Part shown: piece after piece, positions 1-8,837 of the stretch
How positions within the stretch are numbered: the stretch's first letter is position 1
Layout: every line of letters begins with the position of its first letter
DNA from: Lentisphaerota bacterium
GTDB taxonomy: Bacteria > Verrucomicrobiota > Kiritimatiellia > RFP12 > JAAYNR01
Assembly: GCA_016873675.1 (NCBI GenBank)
Contig: VGWG01000001.1
Coordinates: 1-64,000, forward strand
Direction of reading: 5' to 3'
DNA: 64,000 bases
Notes under the pieces: generated by a model
Told to the model about the DNA's origin: nothing
The model's database searches: none
The model's input: the letters and a program-made list of their open reading frames with translations, nothing else
Program-made: the position numbers and the translations under genes

Positions 1-2319
1 GGACTCTTCCTCGGAAATGACGGCGGCGTCTGGGTTGAAGACCGCACCCATCGCATCGGCCTCGATCCGTTTGACGGCTGGCGTTATGCCGGTGTGCGCG
101 GGACGGACGTCACGTATGCAGCACAGCTTCCGATTCTCGATCTGGATGGCGGCGGTGACGAGGATGATGTGGATGACCCCGATAACGCATTCGTCGACAA
201 GGATGGGGATTACACCGAGGATTGGTGGGAAGATCTCTACGATCCCTACTATGCGAATTCGGATGTGTACGATTCCCACATGGACCGCGATGATGACGGA
301 TGGGACAACTGGTCCGAGGCGCGCTATACTTCAAAGTCCGGGCTGACGACACGGCCCGACCAGGCTCATGAAGCGACGAGCGTGCCGATGCCCGAGGTCG
401 CATTCACCTTCCATTACCCCGGACTGTTCAAAAACGGGTCGTTGGTGGTTTTGGCTTACAGCCGTCGGGCGATGGATGGCGATCCGGACGCGATTTTCGA
501 GATGGACGCGCCGGAGTATTTCCCGGTTACGATCTCGACCAACAGCGTCCCCGCAGTCGGACGTTTGCGTCAGGGAAGCAACTGGTTCTTCGCCTTCATT
601 GACCTGAGCGGCAACAGAGAGTGGGATCCGGGCGAGCCGGCCGGCTTGGCCGAGCGCTTCCCGTATGATGTGGGCTGGGACAAGAACGCGATGGCCTTCA
701 CCCTCAGCGACGCCCCGATCAACGGGTTTGTCCGTATGAAGTTGCCGGCGGTGACCGGAACGGGCTCGCACGGCGTTGACATCGGCCGTATTACGTGGGG
801 CGGATTGGGTGGAACAAATCCCATATTCACGCGGGTCTTCTTCAAGTATATCAAAGGACCTCGCAACTGGATCCACGAGGGCGACATCCTGGATCCCAAC
901 GCAGCGGTGGGCGGCGGTAAATCGGGTCTGGATTGGGATGGGCGGATCTCTGGCATGCCAGTCTATCCAATCGGAACGACAAGCACGTACGAGCTCAGGG
1001 TTAACAACGTCAGCACCACCAACTACTTCGCCCTGAACTATCTGGGCACAACGCTGCCGACGCCCGTCGCGGAGTATCCGCGCGGGGCGGTTGTCACGTC
1101 GCCACGGCCGGAGTTCCGCTGGACCATGACCACCTATGCATCGGCGTTCGAACTGCAGATCCTGACGACGAACGCCTCCCCTGTGGTGGTGTACAGTTCG
1201 GGCACCAACGCCGCGCCGCCGTCGCGCAACGCCGACGGTTTGCGCGTGTGGTCGCCGCCGATTCACTGGGGTGACATCGTGCCGGCGCTGAACGGAGGCA
1301 ATGGGGTGCTGACGAATGCCGCATTCCAGTGGCGTGTGCGTGCGTTCCAGCCCCGGTTGGTCACGGGCTTCACGGATGGGACGACCTATTCCAGCAGCAT
1401 TAGCGCGTATTCGAGCAGCGAGACGGTGCGGGTCAACCTGAGCGACACGGTCACGGGGCTGGGGAGCATCAGGGTTGAGATTGCCGCGCCTTATCTGCCG
1501 CCCAATGCTCGCATCCGGGTGCAGGCGTTCACAACCGCTTCGCTCAACGACCTGCCGGTCGTGCAGCGGACGTTGAGCAACGTGAACACCTTGCCGCAGA
1601 TCGTGACGCTGAACGGGCTGCAGAATCAGAAGCCCTACTTTGTCGCGGCCTACATCGATCAAAATACAGACAATGCCCGCGCGATCTGGGAATCATGGGG
1701 CTACTACCGCTTGATCGACGTGAACCCGGAGTTCTGGTTCCAGCCGGTAATGATCCAGGCGGGCAAGCTCAATCAGGCGCCGCTCGTTCCGCTGACCATT
1801 ATGTACACCGATACGGATCAGGACCGGATCGCAGATGCGTATGAATACGCCGTCAGCGGTGGGTTGTCCGGAATTCCGGCCGGTGGGCCCATCACGCCGC
1901 TTGTGGTGGGCGAGTCCGGAGACGAGAAGGTCAGCCCGGATTGGTTGGGAGTCTTGGGTCTCGTCACAGGCAGCTCGGTTTACGGAGACTACGACGGTGA
2001 TGGCTTGAACGACAAGCGGGAGTTCGATCTGGGTCTGTCGGCAACGGCCACCGATGAGTTGCATATCACCGGGCTAGACGCTGACAACCAACTGAACTGG
2101 ACCTTGATGTCTGATCCCGATGCCGTCGGCACGCTGTCGACGACCACGCTCGCTCAACCCGTGACGTATGTCCTGGAGCGGACCGACTCGTTGGCAACAC
2201 CGAATTGGATCCCGGTGACGGAGGTGGGATCGAAGGAGAAGGCAGGCGCATTTGATCTGGGGACGGACAGACACAATCGCCCCGCAGGCTTCTACCGGGT
2301 GCGTGTGGTAACGCCGTAG
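1..2319 (+). CDS. Large secreted beta-rich protein, 3' part (5' end outside window)
   Basis: The reading frame is open from base 1 without a stop, so the true start lies upstream; the GTG at 94 is only an internal codon. The visible 772 residues are rich in Gly, Thr, Asn and aromatics and look like stacked beta-sandwich domains. Acidic Asp-rich stretches occur near the beginning (DLDGGGDEDD, DRDDDGWDNW) and again near the end (DTDQDRIADA, DYDGDGLNDK), resembling thrombospondin type 3 calcium-binding loops. The C-terminus has a YVLERTDSL...W.PV...FYRVRV pattern, common at the ends of large PVC exported proteins. A cell-surface or extracellular role is inferred; substrate unknown. No catalytic motif was recognised. 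Confidence 0.8.
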   Translation, partial: GLFLGNDGGVWVEDRTHRIGLDPFDGWRYAGVRGTDVTYAAQLPILDLDGGGDEDDVDDPDNAFVDKDGDYTEDWWEDLYDPYYANSDVYDSHMDRDDDGWDNWSEARYTSKSGLTTRPDQAHEATSVPMPEVAFTFHYPGLFKNGSLVVLAYSRRAMDGDPDAIFEMDAPEYFPVTISTNSVPAVGRLRQGSNWFFAFIDLSGNREWDPGEPAGLAERFPYDVGWDKNAMAFTLSDAPINGFVRMKLPAVTGTGSHGVDIGRITWGGLGGTNPIFTRVFFKYIKGPRNWIHEGDILDPNAAVGGGKSGLDWDGRISGMPVYPIGTTSTYELRVNNVSTTNYFALNYLGTTLPTPVAEYPRGAVVTSPRPEFRWTMTTYASAFELQILTTNASPVVVYSSGTNAAPPSRNADGLRVWSPPIHWGDIVPALNGGNGVLTNAAFQWRVRAFQPRLVTGFTDGTTYSSSISAYSSSETVRVNLSDTVTGLGSIRVEIAAPYLPPNARIRVQAFTTASLNDLPVVQRTLSNVNTLPQIVTLNGLQNQKPYFVAAYIDQNTDNARAIWESWGYYRLIDVNPEFWFQPVMIQAGKLNQAPLVPLTIMYTDTDQDRIADAYEYAVSGGLSGIPAGGPITPLVVGESGDEKVSPDWLGVLGLVTGSSVYGDYDGDGLNDKREFDLGLSATATDELHITGLDADNQLNWTLMSDPDAVGTLSTTTLAQPVTYVLERTDSLATPNWIPVTEVGSKEKAGAFDLGTDRHNRPAGFYRVRVVTP

Positions 2320-2338
2320 CGTATTCCCGAGTGGAATC

Positions 2339-2380
2339 AAACGAAACAGCCTCGTCACGTGTGACGAGGCTGTTTCGTTT
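2339..2380. terminator. Bidirectional hairpin terminator
   Basis: A perfect inverted repeat with 20-bp arms (2339-2358 and 2361-2380) lies 20 bp downstream of the stop of the preceding gene. One end is A-rich and the other T-rich, so it could terminate in either direction. It separates the plus-strand secreted protein gene from the convergent rfbC. Confidence 0.8.
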
Positions 2381-2446
2381 TCCGGGATCACGCCCGGTTT
2401 CATCTGACTGCTTGGTACCGGTGGATCCCCGAACCCTGAATCCTCT

Positions 2447-2473
2447 CGTGCACAAACCGGAGGTTTGTGCACG
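2447..2473 (-). terminator. Hairpin immediately downstream of rfbC
   Basis: Inverted repeat with 12-bp arms (2447-2458 and 2462-2473) and a 3-nt loop, starting 7 bp after the rfbC stop. There is no following U-run on the minus strand, so it is more likely an RNA 3'-end stabiliser or a weak terminator than a classical intrinsic terminator. Confidence 0.45.
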
Positions 2474-2479
2474 CGCGCC

Positions 2480-3019
2480 TCAGGCTTCCCGAACATCCCG
2501 CAGCAGCGGCAGGGCATCATCCTTGGCCGACACGCAGGAGACGTCGCCGGGCCAGGCGATGGCGAGATCGGGATCGTTCCAGCGGATTCCCCGTTCGGCT
2601 TCGGGAGAGTAGGGGCAGGTGCATTTGTAGAGGAAGAGCGTGTCGTCCTCCAGCGCCACGAAGCCGTGGGCGAAGCCGGGCGGAATCCAGAGCATGGCGT
2701 GGTTGACGGCCGAAAGCTCGGTGCCGGCCCATTTTCCGAAGGTCGCCGACCCGGGCCGGAGGTCGACGGCGACATCCCACGCGCGGCCGCGGGCGACGCG
2801 AACCAGCTTGCCCTGGGCGTGTGGCGGAAGCTGGTAGTGCAGGCCGCGCAGCACGCCGCGCCGCGAGCAGGATTCGTTGTCCTGCGCAAAGTCAACAGGA
2901 AGGCCCGCTTGGAGCAGCGTGGACGCCTGGAAGGTTTCCAGGAAGAACCCGCGGCTGTCGCTGAACACGCGCGGCGTGATCAGGATGACGTCGGGAATCG
3001 CCAGGGGTGTGAAGGTCAT
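2480..3019 (-). CDS. rfbC: dTDP-4-dehydrorhamnose 3,5-epimerase
   Basis: Cupin-fold RmlC epimerase that converts dTDP-4-keto-6-deoxyglucose to dTDP-4-keto-rhamnose, supplying rhamnose for surface polysaccharide. Seen: SRGFFLETF near residue 22, LRGLHYQ with the catalytic base His61, WIPPGFAHGF, and the catalytic Tyr131 in LYKCTCPYSP; the His-Tyr spacing of 70 matches characterised enzymes. The ATG at 3019 gives 179 residues and the expected N-terminus (MTFTPLAIPDV); a TTG at 3043 would overlap the upstream stop and add eight unconserved residues. No rfbA, rfbB or rfbD is nearby. It probably shares a transcript with the LRR lipoprotein and rpiB-glyA. Confidence 0.93.
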   Translation of the reverse strand: MTFTPLAIPDVILITPRVFSDSRGFFLETFQASTLLQAGLPVDFAQDNESCSRRGVLRGLHYQLPPHAQGKLVRVARGRAWDVAVDLRPGSATFGKWAGTELSAVNHAMLWIPPGFAHGFVALEDDTLFLYKCTCPYSPEAERGIRWNDPDLAIAWPGDVSCVSAKDDALPLLRDVREA

Positions 3020-3039
3020 ACGGTTCCGGTGACCGGTGT

Positions 3040-3885
3040 TCAAAAGATGACGTGACAGGCGGGGAGAGCCTCGCGGATACGGACCTTCTCGGCAGCAGGA
3101 ACCGGGCAGCGCGAGAGGGAAAGCGTGCGCAGCGCCTTCATCGACTGAAGGTTGGCGGGAAGCGCGGCGATGCGGGTATCGTTGAGGTCCAGGTTACGCA
3201 GGCGGGGCAAAGTGGCGATCCAGTCGGGAAAGGCGCTGATCGGGTTGCCGCTGAGCGACAGATCCTCCAGCCGGGTGAGTGTGCTGACGGCTGATGGAAC
3301 CTCGGACAACAGGGCGTTGCTCACGTAGAGCCGTTCAAGGGCGATGAGGCGTCCAACGCTTTCGGGGAGGCTGGCGAGGCGGGTCTTGTTCAGGCGGAGC
3401 CAGCGGAGGCGGACGAGCGCGCCGATGGACTCGGGAAGGGCCTCGAGCGGAGTCCGATCAAGATTGAGGTAGGTGAGGGATTGCAGGTGGGCAAAATCGC
3501 CCGTGAGGTTGGTTGCGGTATTGCCGCTGAAATAGAGGTGCTCAAGGCCGGAGAGGGCGAACACGGGGGCTGGGATTTCGGCGAGATGCATTCCCGAGAG
3601 GTCGAGCATCCGCAGGCTGCGGGCTCCGGCGATCGGATCAAAGCCTGTCGCAATGCGGGCGTCACGCAGAATCAGTCGTTCCAACTTGGAGAAGGTGGCG
3701 ATTTCCGGAGGGAACGTGTCGAACGTCTGGCCGTGCAGGTCCAACTCGCCAACCCCGTCGCGCTGCGCGACCGCAGCTTCCAGGGTGGTGCAGATAACCA
3801 GACGGCGCGGGGCCTCGCGGTTTTTGAAGCATCCAGCCACGGACAAGGCAGTCAGGATCAGCAGGGCATCAATCAGACGTTTCAT
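3040..3885 (-). CDS. Leucine-rich-repeat lipoprotein
   Basis: The 281-residue product begins with a lipoprotein signal (MKRLIDALLILTALSVAGC, acylated Cys19 expected) followed by nine to ten leucine-rich repeats of 23 residues, pattern LxxLxLxxTxLxxLPxxIxxLxx. The repeat type resembles bacterial plant-type/RSU1-like LRRs used for protein binding. No enzymatic motif is visible. It lies between rpiB-glyA and rfbC with gaps of 19 and about 20 bp, so it is likely cotranscribed with them. Its ligand cannot be deduced. Location is predicted to be an envelope membrane facing the periplasm or the surface. Confidence 0.85.
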   Translation of the reverse strand: MKRLIDALLILTALSVAGCFKNREAPRRLVICTTLEAAVAQRDGVGELDLHGQTFDTFPPEIATFSKLERLILRDARIATGFDPIAGARSLRMLDLSGMHLAEIPAPVFALSGLEHLYFSGNTATNLTGDFAHLQSLTYLNLDRTPLEALPESIGALVRLRWLRLNKTRLASLPESVGRLIALERLYVSNALLSEVPSAVSTLTRLEDLSLSGNPISAFPDWIATLPRLRNLDLNDTRIAALPANLQSMKALRTLSLSRCPVPAAEKVRIREALPACHVIF

Positions 3886-3904
3886 CAGGCTCCTTTCACG
3901 AGTT

Positions 3905-5581
3905 TCACGGTACGGGGAACTGGCGGGTCAAATCGGCGATCTCGTCGCGGATGCGCCCCTGCATGGCGGTGTTGCCGATGTTGGAGAGAATGTCGGCGAT
4001 CCAGTTTCCGATGCGGGTCATCTCGGCGCCGCCCATGCCGCGGGTGGTTGCTGCTGCCGTGCCGATGCGGATGCCCGAGGTGACGAAGGGGCTTTGAGTG
4101 TCGAACGGGATGGCGTTTTTGTTGCAGATGATCCCGGCGGCGTCAAGGGCAGCCGAGGCCGCCTTGCCCGTGAGTCCACTCGCCGCGACGTTGACGAGCA
4201 TCAGGTGGTTGTCGGTGCCGCCCGAGACGAGGCGGAAGCCCCGGCTGGTCAGGGTCGCGGCGAGGGTGCGGGAGTTGGCGACGACTTGGGCGGCATAAGC
4301 CTTGAATTCAGGGCGCATCGCCTCAGCGAAGCAGACCGCCTTGGCGGCGGTGATATTTTGCAGGGGCCCCCCCTGGAGTCCCGGGAAGACGGTCTTATCA
4401 AGCGCTTGAGCGTAGGCGCCCCTGCACAGAACCATGCCGCTGCGCGGGCCTCGAAGGGTCTTGTGCGTGGTGGTGGTGACGAAGTCGGCGAAAGGTACAG
4501 GCGAGGGGTGGACACCGCCCGCGACCAAGCCGGCGATGTGCGCCATGTCCACCATCAGGAGGGCGCCGCAGGCATCAGCGATGGCCCTAAAACGGGCGAA
4601 ATCGAGGATGCGCGGATAAGCGCTGGCTCCCGCCACAATCAGTTTTGGCCGACAGGCGAGCGCCTGCTGCGCGATGGCGTCATAGTCCAGAATCTCGGTT
4701 TCGGGCGAAACGGTGTAGGCGATGATCGTGAAGAGCTTGCCCGAAAAATTGACGGGGCTGCCGTGGGTGAGGTGTCCGCCCTGGTCGAGCGACATCGCGA
4801 GGATGGTGTCGCCCGTATTCAGCGCCGTGAAATAGACCGCCATATTGGCTGAGCTGCCACAGTGAGGCTGCACATTGGCGTGGTCCGCTCCGAACAGGGC
4901 TTTGGCCCGTTCAATGGCCAGATTTTCCGCGGCATCGACGGGTCCGCAGCCGCCATACCAGCGCTTGCCGGGGTAGCCCTCGGCGTACTTGTTGGTGAGG
5001 ACGCTGCCCGACGCCTCGCGCACGGCGCGGGTGACGGTATTTTCCGAGGCGATCAGATTGATGGTCGCGTCTTCCTGTCCGATCTGCGCGACAACGGCCG
5101 CGTGAATCTCGGGGTCGGCCTGGGCCAGATGAGCGATCTCGGCGAGCCGACCGGCCCGTTCGAGTTTGGCGATTCGGCGGGAATGGCGGGCATCGCCGGA
5201 GAACGGGGTGTCGAGCCAGGTGTCCAGAATGGCAGCATTCACGGCGGGGTTGGCTTGCCCGTTGAGGACCAGCACGTTGGCGTTGTTGTGGCTGCGTGCA
5301 AGAAAGGCCTGCTGCGGGGTGGCGCACAAGGCGGCGCGGATGCCGCTGAATCGGTTCGCCGTGATCGACATGCCGATGCCGGTGGTGCAGATCAGCACAC
5401 CCCGGCTGGCCCGCCCCTCAACCATCCGCTCCGCCAGTTGCACGGCCAGATCGGGATAGTCCACGCTGCCTGCGCAGCACGTTCCGAGATCCTCAAACTC
5501 CAGATGACGGGCGGCCAGACGCTCAGCCACGCTGGTTTTCACGGAAAGACCGCCATGGTCAGAGGCAATGACAATTTTCAT
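3905..5581 (-). CDS. rpiB-glyA: Fused ribose-5-phosphate isomerase B / serine hydroxymethyltransferase
   Basis: One continuous 558-residue frame joins two complete enzymes. Residues 1 to about 145 are RpiB-like: SDHGG at 7-11, the active-site Cys65 in ICTTGIGMS (the family usually has CGTG, so one Gly is replaced by Thr), and [11 protein letters not shown] with His98. From about residue 148 the protein is a full [25 protein letters not shown], and [12 protein letters not shown] with the PLP lysine at 374, equal to E. coli Lys229 plus 145. Expected activities are ribose-5-P/ribulose-5-P interconversion and Ser plus THF to Gly plus methylene-THF. The ATG at 5581 opens exactly on [11 protein letters not shown]; the upstream in-frame extension is not family-like. 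Confidence 0.93.
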   Translation of the reverse strand: MKIVIASDHGGLSVKTSVAERLAARHLEFEDLGTCCAGSVDYPDLAVQLAERMVEGRASRGVLICTTGIGMSITANRFSGIRAALCATPQQAFLARSHNNANVLVLNGQANPAVNAAILDTWLDTPFSGDARHSRRIAKLERAGRLAEIAHLAQADPEIHAAVVAQIGQEDATINLIASENTVTRAVREASGSVLTNKYAEGYPGKRWYGGCGPVDAAENLAIERAKALFGADHANVQPHCGSSANMAVYFTALNTGDTILAMSLDQGGHLTHGSPVNFSGKLFTIIAYTVSPETEILDYDAIAQQALACRPKLIVAGASAYPRILDFARFRAIADACGALLMVDMAHIAGLVAGGVHPSPVPFADFVTTTTHKTLRGPRSGMVLCRGAYAQALDKTVFPGLQGGPLQNITAAKAVCFAEAMRPEFKAYAAQVVANSRTLAATLTSRGFRLVSGGTDNHLMLVNVAASGLTGKAASAALDAAGIICNKNAIPFDTQSPFVTSGIRIGTAAATTRGMGGAEMTRIGNWIADILSNIGNTAMQGRIRDEIADLTRQFPVP

Positions 5582-5745
5582 CGGTGGGCTCGCAAAGGGT
5601 GTCGTGCGGCGGACTATCCGCCGAGAACGAACGTACACAATACCACGAGCGTGCCTGTGGGGCAAGATCGGGAATTATCAGATGCGATGATCGTTCATTG
5701 CATCACGCCCAACGGTTAGGACAGGATGCTTGACAACCTGGTTGC

Positions 5746-7815
5746 TCACAGCAGGAAGAACATCTCGCCGTAGCCGGGGAGCGGCCAGAGCGATTCGGGG
5801 ACGATGTTTTCCAATGCGTCTGACGCATCGCGGACAGCCCCGATGGCGGCGATCTGCTTGGCGGAATTGTGGCCCTTGACCACTGCCTCCAGCGTGTCAC
5901 AGGCGGCGAGCAGGGCGTTTATTTGCGTCTGGACCCGCTTGTTCAGCTTGGTGACGGCAGGCCCCTTGGCGCCGTTTGCGAGCAGAGCGGCATATTCGAT
6001 AGCTGCGGGGGCGATCATCGTCCGGGCCATCCGCAGGGCGCACTCGGCCTCCATGGCGATGGTCTTGACGTACGTCTCGGCATAGATCTCGTAGCGGGAG
6101 TGGAGTTCACGCTTGGAGAGAATCTTGTACGTCTCGAACAGCTCGACAACGTCCGGTTTGAGCAGCTCCTTGAGCGCCTCCGGGGTGTAGGTGAGATTGG
6201 GCAGTCCGCGTTTGGCCGCCTCCCGCTTCCAGGCGTCGCTGTAACCGTCACCGTCAAACAGCACCCGCTTGTGCTTCTGGACGATGGCCTTCAACACCTT
6301 CTGCAGGGTGGCGTTGAAGTCGCCGCCCTTGGCCTTCGAGGCCTCCAGCTCGGTGCAGATCTCGTCCAGCGCCCAGGCCACGATGGCGTTCAAGGCGACG
6401 TTGGTTCCGGCGCAGCTCTGGTTCGAGCCAACCGCGCGAAATTCAAACTTGTTGCCGGTGAAGGCCATGGGCGAGGTGCGGTTGCGATCCGTCGCGTCGC
6501 GGGGGAGCTGCGGAATCGTTGAGACGCCCAGCTCGATCACGCCCGCGTGCTTCGACGACTTGGCGCCACCCTTCGCGATCTGCTCGAAAATATCGGTGAG
6601 CTGCTCGCCGAGGAAGATCGAGATGATGGCGGGAGGCGCTTCGTTGGCGCCGAGACGGTGGTCATTGCCGGCCGTGGCGACGGTCGCCCGCAACAATCCC
6701 GCGAAGGTGTCGACGCCTTTGATGATCGCGGCGATCATGGTGAGGAATTTCGCATTGTCATGCGGCGTGGAGCCGGGGGACAGCCAGTTCTTGCCGTCGG
6801 GGCCCGAGACCGCCCAGTTGTTGTGCTTGCCCGAGCCGTTGACGCCCGCGAACGGCTTTTCATGAAGCAGACAGGCCAGCCCGTGCCGCGCGGCGACCTC
6901 TTGCAGCACCATCATGGTGATCATGTTGTGATCCACGGCCAAGTTTTGCTCCTCGAAGACCGGCGCAAGCTCGAATTGCGCCGGTGCCACCTCGTTGTGG
7001 CGGGTCTTGGCGGGCACGCCCAGACGCCACAGCTCGCTGTCAACCTCAGCCATGAAGCTGATGACCCGCGGCTTGATGTTGCCGAAATAATGGTCTTCCA
7101 ACTGCTGATGCCGCGCCGGACGGCAGCCGAAAAGGGTGCGTCCGCACTGGATCAGATCGGGGCGCTCCTTGAAGAATTCGAGATCGATCAGGAAGTACTC
7201 CTGCTCGGGGCCGAGGGTGGCGTAGGCGTGGGTCGTGCATTCGATGCCGAAGAGCTTGGCCATCCGATCGAGCTGCTCGCACAGCGCGCGCTGCGAACGG
7301 AGCAGGGGCGTCTTCTTGTCGAGCGCATCGCCATAGTAGCCGCAGAAGATAGTGGGTATGCAGAGCACCGAACCGCCTTCAAAATCTTTGATGAACGCCG
7401 GCGAGGTGGGATCCCAAGCTGTGTAGCCGCGCGCTTCGAAGGTGGCGCGCAGCCCGCCCGACGGGAAACTCGATGCGTCCGGCTCCCCTTGGATCAGCTC
7501 CTTGCCCGAGAACTGCGCCAATATCCCGCCCTCGCGGTCGGGCATGAAGAACGAGTCATGCTTCTCGGCGGTGATCCCCGTCAACGGCTGGAACCAGTGC
7601 GTGAAGTGCGTCGCGCCTTTCTCGAGCGCCCACGTCTTCATGGCGTCGGCCACCTCATCGGCAATCACCGCATTCAGGGCCGATCCGTTCACGATTGTCG
7701 AGGCCAGGGATTTGTACGCCCGCTCCGAAAGATAGTTGCGCATGGTCTTCAAGCTGAAGACGTTTTCGCCGAATTGATCCGCCTTGGCCTTCATTGCACT
7801 GTTCTTGGTTGTCAT
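5746..7815 (-). CDS. glnN: Glutamine synthetase type III
   Basis: 689-residue GSIII, the large dodecameric class found in Bacteroidetes, cyanobacteria and PVC bacteria; it makes glutamine from glutamate, ammonia and ATP in the cytoplasm. Seen: HWFQPLTGITAEKHDSF, a GSIII hallmark, near residue 80; GPEQEYFLID; NGSGKHNNW, the ATP/glutamate-site loop; and NRTSPMAFTGNKFEFRAVGS. Length is near the usual 690-730. The ATG at 7815 is preceded by TAGGAA about 9 nt upstream. A match to the sigma-54 consensus lies 65 bp upstream, indicating nitrogen control. It is a single-gene unit followed by 164 bp without a clear hairpin before rpiB-glyA. Confidence 0.95.
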   Translation of the reverse strand: MTTKNSAMKAKADQFGENVFSLKTMRNYLSERAYKSLASTIVNGSALNAVIADEVADAMKTWALEKGATHFTHWFQPLTGITAEKHDSFFMPDREGGILAQFSGKELIQGEPDASSFPSGGLRATFEARGYTAWDPTSPAFIKDFEGGSVLCIPTIFCGYYGDALDKKTPLLRSQRALCEQLDRMAKLFGIECTTHAYATLGPEQEYFLIDLEFFKERPDLIQCGRTLFGCRPARHQQLEDHYFGNIKPRVISFMAEVDSELWRLGVPAKTRHNEVAPAQFELAPVFEEQNLAVDHNMITMMVLQEVAARHGLACLLHEKPFAGVNGSGKHNNWAVSGPDGKNWLSPGSTPHDNAKFLTMIAAIIKGVDTFAGLLRATVATAGNDHRLGANEAPPAIISIFLGEQLTDIFEQIAKGGAKSSKHAGVIELGVSTIPQLPRDATDRNRTSPMAFTGNKFEFRAVGSNQSCAGTNVALNAIVAWALDEICTELEASKAKGGDFNATLQKVLKAIVQKHKRVLFDGDGYSDAWKREAAKRGLPNLTYTPEALKELLKPDVVELFETYKILSKRELHSRYEIYAETYVKTIAMEAECALRMARTMIAPAAIEYAALLANGAKGPAVTKLNKRVQTQINALLAACDTLEAVVKGHNSAKQIAAIGAVRDASDALENIVPESLWPLPGYGEMFFLL

Positions 7816-7879
7816 GGTTGTGTTCCTAGGGTTAATCGTCGTGCCCCCACACGGGTCATCGCGCGGTCGTAAGGACTTT

Positions 7880-7895
7880 AGCACACGCTGTGCCA
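7880..7895 (-). promoter_or_regulatory. Sigma-54 (-24/-12) promoter of type III glutamine synthetase
   Basis: Read on the minus strand the site is TGGCACAGCGTGTGCT. Against TGGCACG-N4-TTGCW it matches at TGGCAC, TGC and the final W, with GG and GC exactly 12 bp apart as RpoN requires; only two weak positions differ. Initiation would fall near 7869, leaving a leader of about 55 nt to the ATG at 7815. No other gene or hairpin was seen in the 254-bp gap 7816-8069; its AT-rich part (7980-8060) could hold activator sites. Confidence 0.65.
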
Positions 7896-8069
7896 AAACA
7901 GGAAGAAAGAACACGTGCAGCCGGGAGGCGGGCGTGCGCGTCGCGCAAAAAACCAGCATTCAAATGGATCACGCTTGGAATTGACCGCAAGATAGAGAAA
8001 TTAACGACTTGATATCGAATGACAATACTGTCATAGCTGCAACAGTGTCCATACAAAATTGTCTATCGG

Positions 8070-8837
8070 CTACTTCATGATGCCAATTCTCGGCACGGCT
8101 GCGATCAGCATTCGGGTCTGCTCGTGCTGTGGATTGCCGATCACGGCGGCGGCCGATCCCTCTTCGATGATCAGACCGTCGGACATGACGCACACGCGGT
8201 CGCACACATTGCGGACCACCGCGAGGTCGTGGGCGATCAGCACCAGAGCCAGGCCGAGGCGTCGCTGTACATCGCGCAGCAGGTTGATGATTCGGGCCTG
8301 AACCGACACATCGAGGGCGGAGACCGGCTCGTCGGCCAGCAGCACCTGCGGTTCCACGGCGAGTGCGCGCGCCAGACTGACCCGTTGGCACTGTCCACCG
8401 CTCAGCTCGCGGGGATATTGGGCGAGCGCGGCGTCGGAGAGCCCGGTCTGTTCCAGCAGCTCACGGCACCGGGCTTCAATCCCGGCGCGGCCGGTCACCA
8501 TCCTGTGTACGGTCAACGCTTCCGTCAGGATCGCGCGTACCGTCATCCTCGGATTCAGCGAGCCGGGGGCGTCCTGGAACACCATCTGTACCCGTCGCCG
8601 GAACGTCCGCCGTTTGGCCGCAGTCATGGCGTGGCAGGGACAGCCGTCAAAGATGATCTCCCCCGCCGAGGGCCGCACCAGTCCGACCACCGCCCGCACG
8701 GTCGTGGATTTGCCGCACCCGCTCGATCCGACAATGCCCAGCGTCTCGCCTGCGGCCACGCGCCAAGAGACCCCACGAACCGCTTCGACGGCGCCGTAAC
8801 AGACTTTCAGATCAGACACCGCCAGCATGATGGTCAT
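8070..8837 (-). CDS. ABC transporter ATPase, OppF/DppF-like, short form
   Basis: 255-residue nucleotide-binding subunit: Walker A GSSGCGKST near residue 37, Q-loop VFQDAPGSLNPRMTV typical of oligopeptide/dipeptide ATPases, signature LSGGQ, Walker B VLLADEP, and the H-loop in IAHDL. The C-terminus stops just after NPQHEQTRMLIAAVP, where OppF proteins normally continue for about 60 residues (oligo_HPY domain), so this is a shortened version. Its ATG overlaps the stop of the upstream VWA gene (ATGA), implying translational coupling to the ExbBD-TPR-VWA genes. The only permeases visible are oppB/oppC at 46-48 kb. It may energise those or serve its own cluster. Confidence 0.88.
   Translation of the reverse strand: MTIMLAVSDLKVCYGAVEAVRGVSWRVAAGETLGIVGSSGCGKSTTVRAVVGLVRPSAGEIIFDGCPCHAMTAAKRRTFRRRVQMVFQDAPGSLNPRMTVRAILTEALTVHRMVTGRAGIEARCRELLEQTGLSDAALAQYPRELSGGQCQRVSLARALAVEPQVLLADEPVSALDVSVQARIINLLRDVQRRLGLALVLIAHDLAVVRNVCDRVCVMSDGLIIEEGSAAAVIGNPQHEQTRMLIAAVPRIGIMK

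Noticed and set aside
331-1662. 443-codon open frame on the minus strand inside the first secreted-protein gene
   Set aside because: Arg/His/Pro-rich product typical of GC-rich shadow frames; the plus-strand frame has coherent secreted-protein features and is open over the whole region.
3653-4852. 399-codon plus-strand open frame opposite the LRR and glyA genes
   Set aside because: Runs across the boundary of two real minus-strand genes and has no recognisable family features.
6547-7872. 441-codon plus-strand open frame opposite glutamine synthetase
   Set aside because: Antisense shadow of a highly conserved GSIII gene; no domain, no ribosome site.
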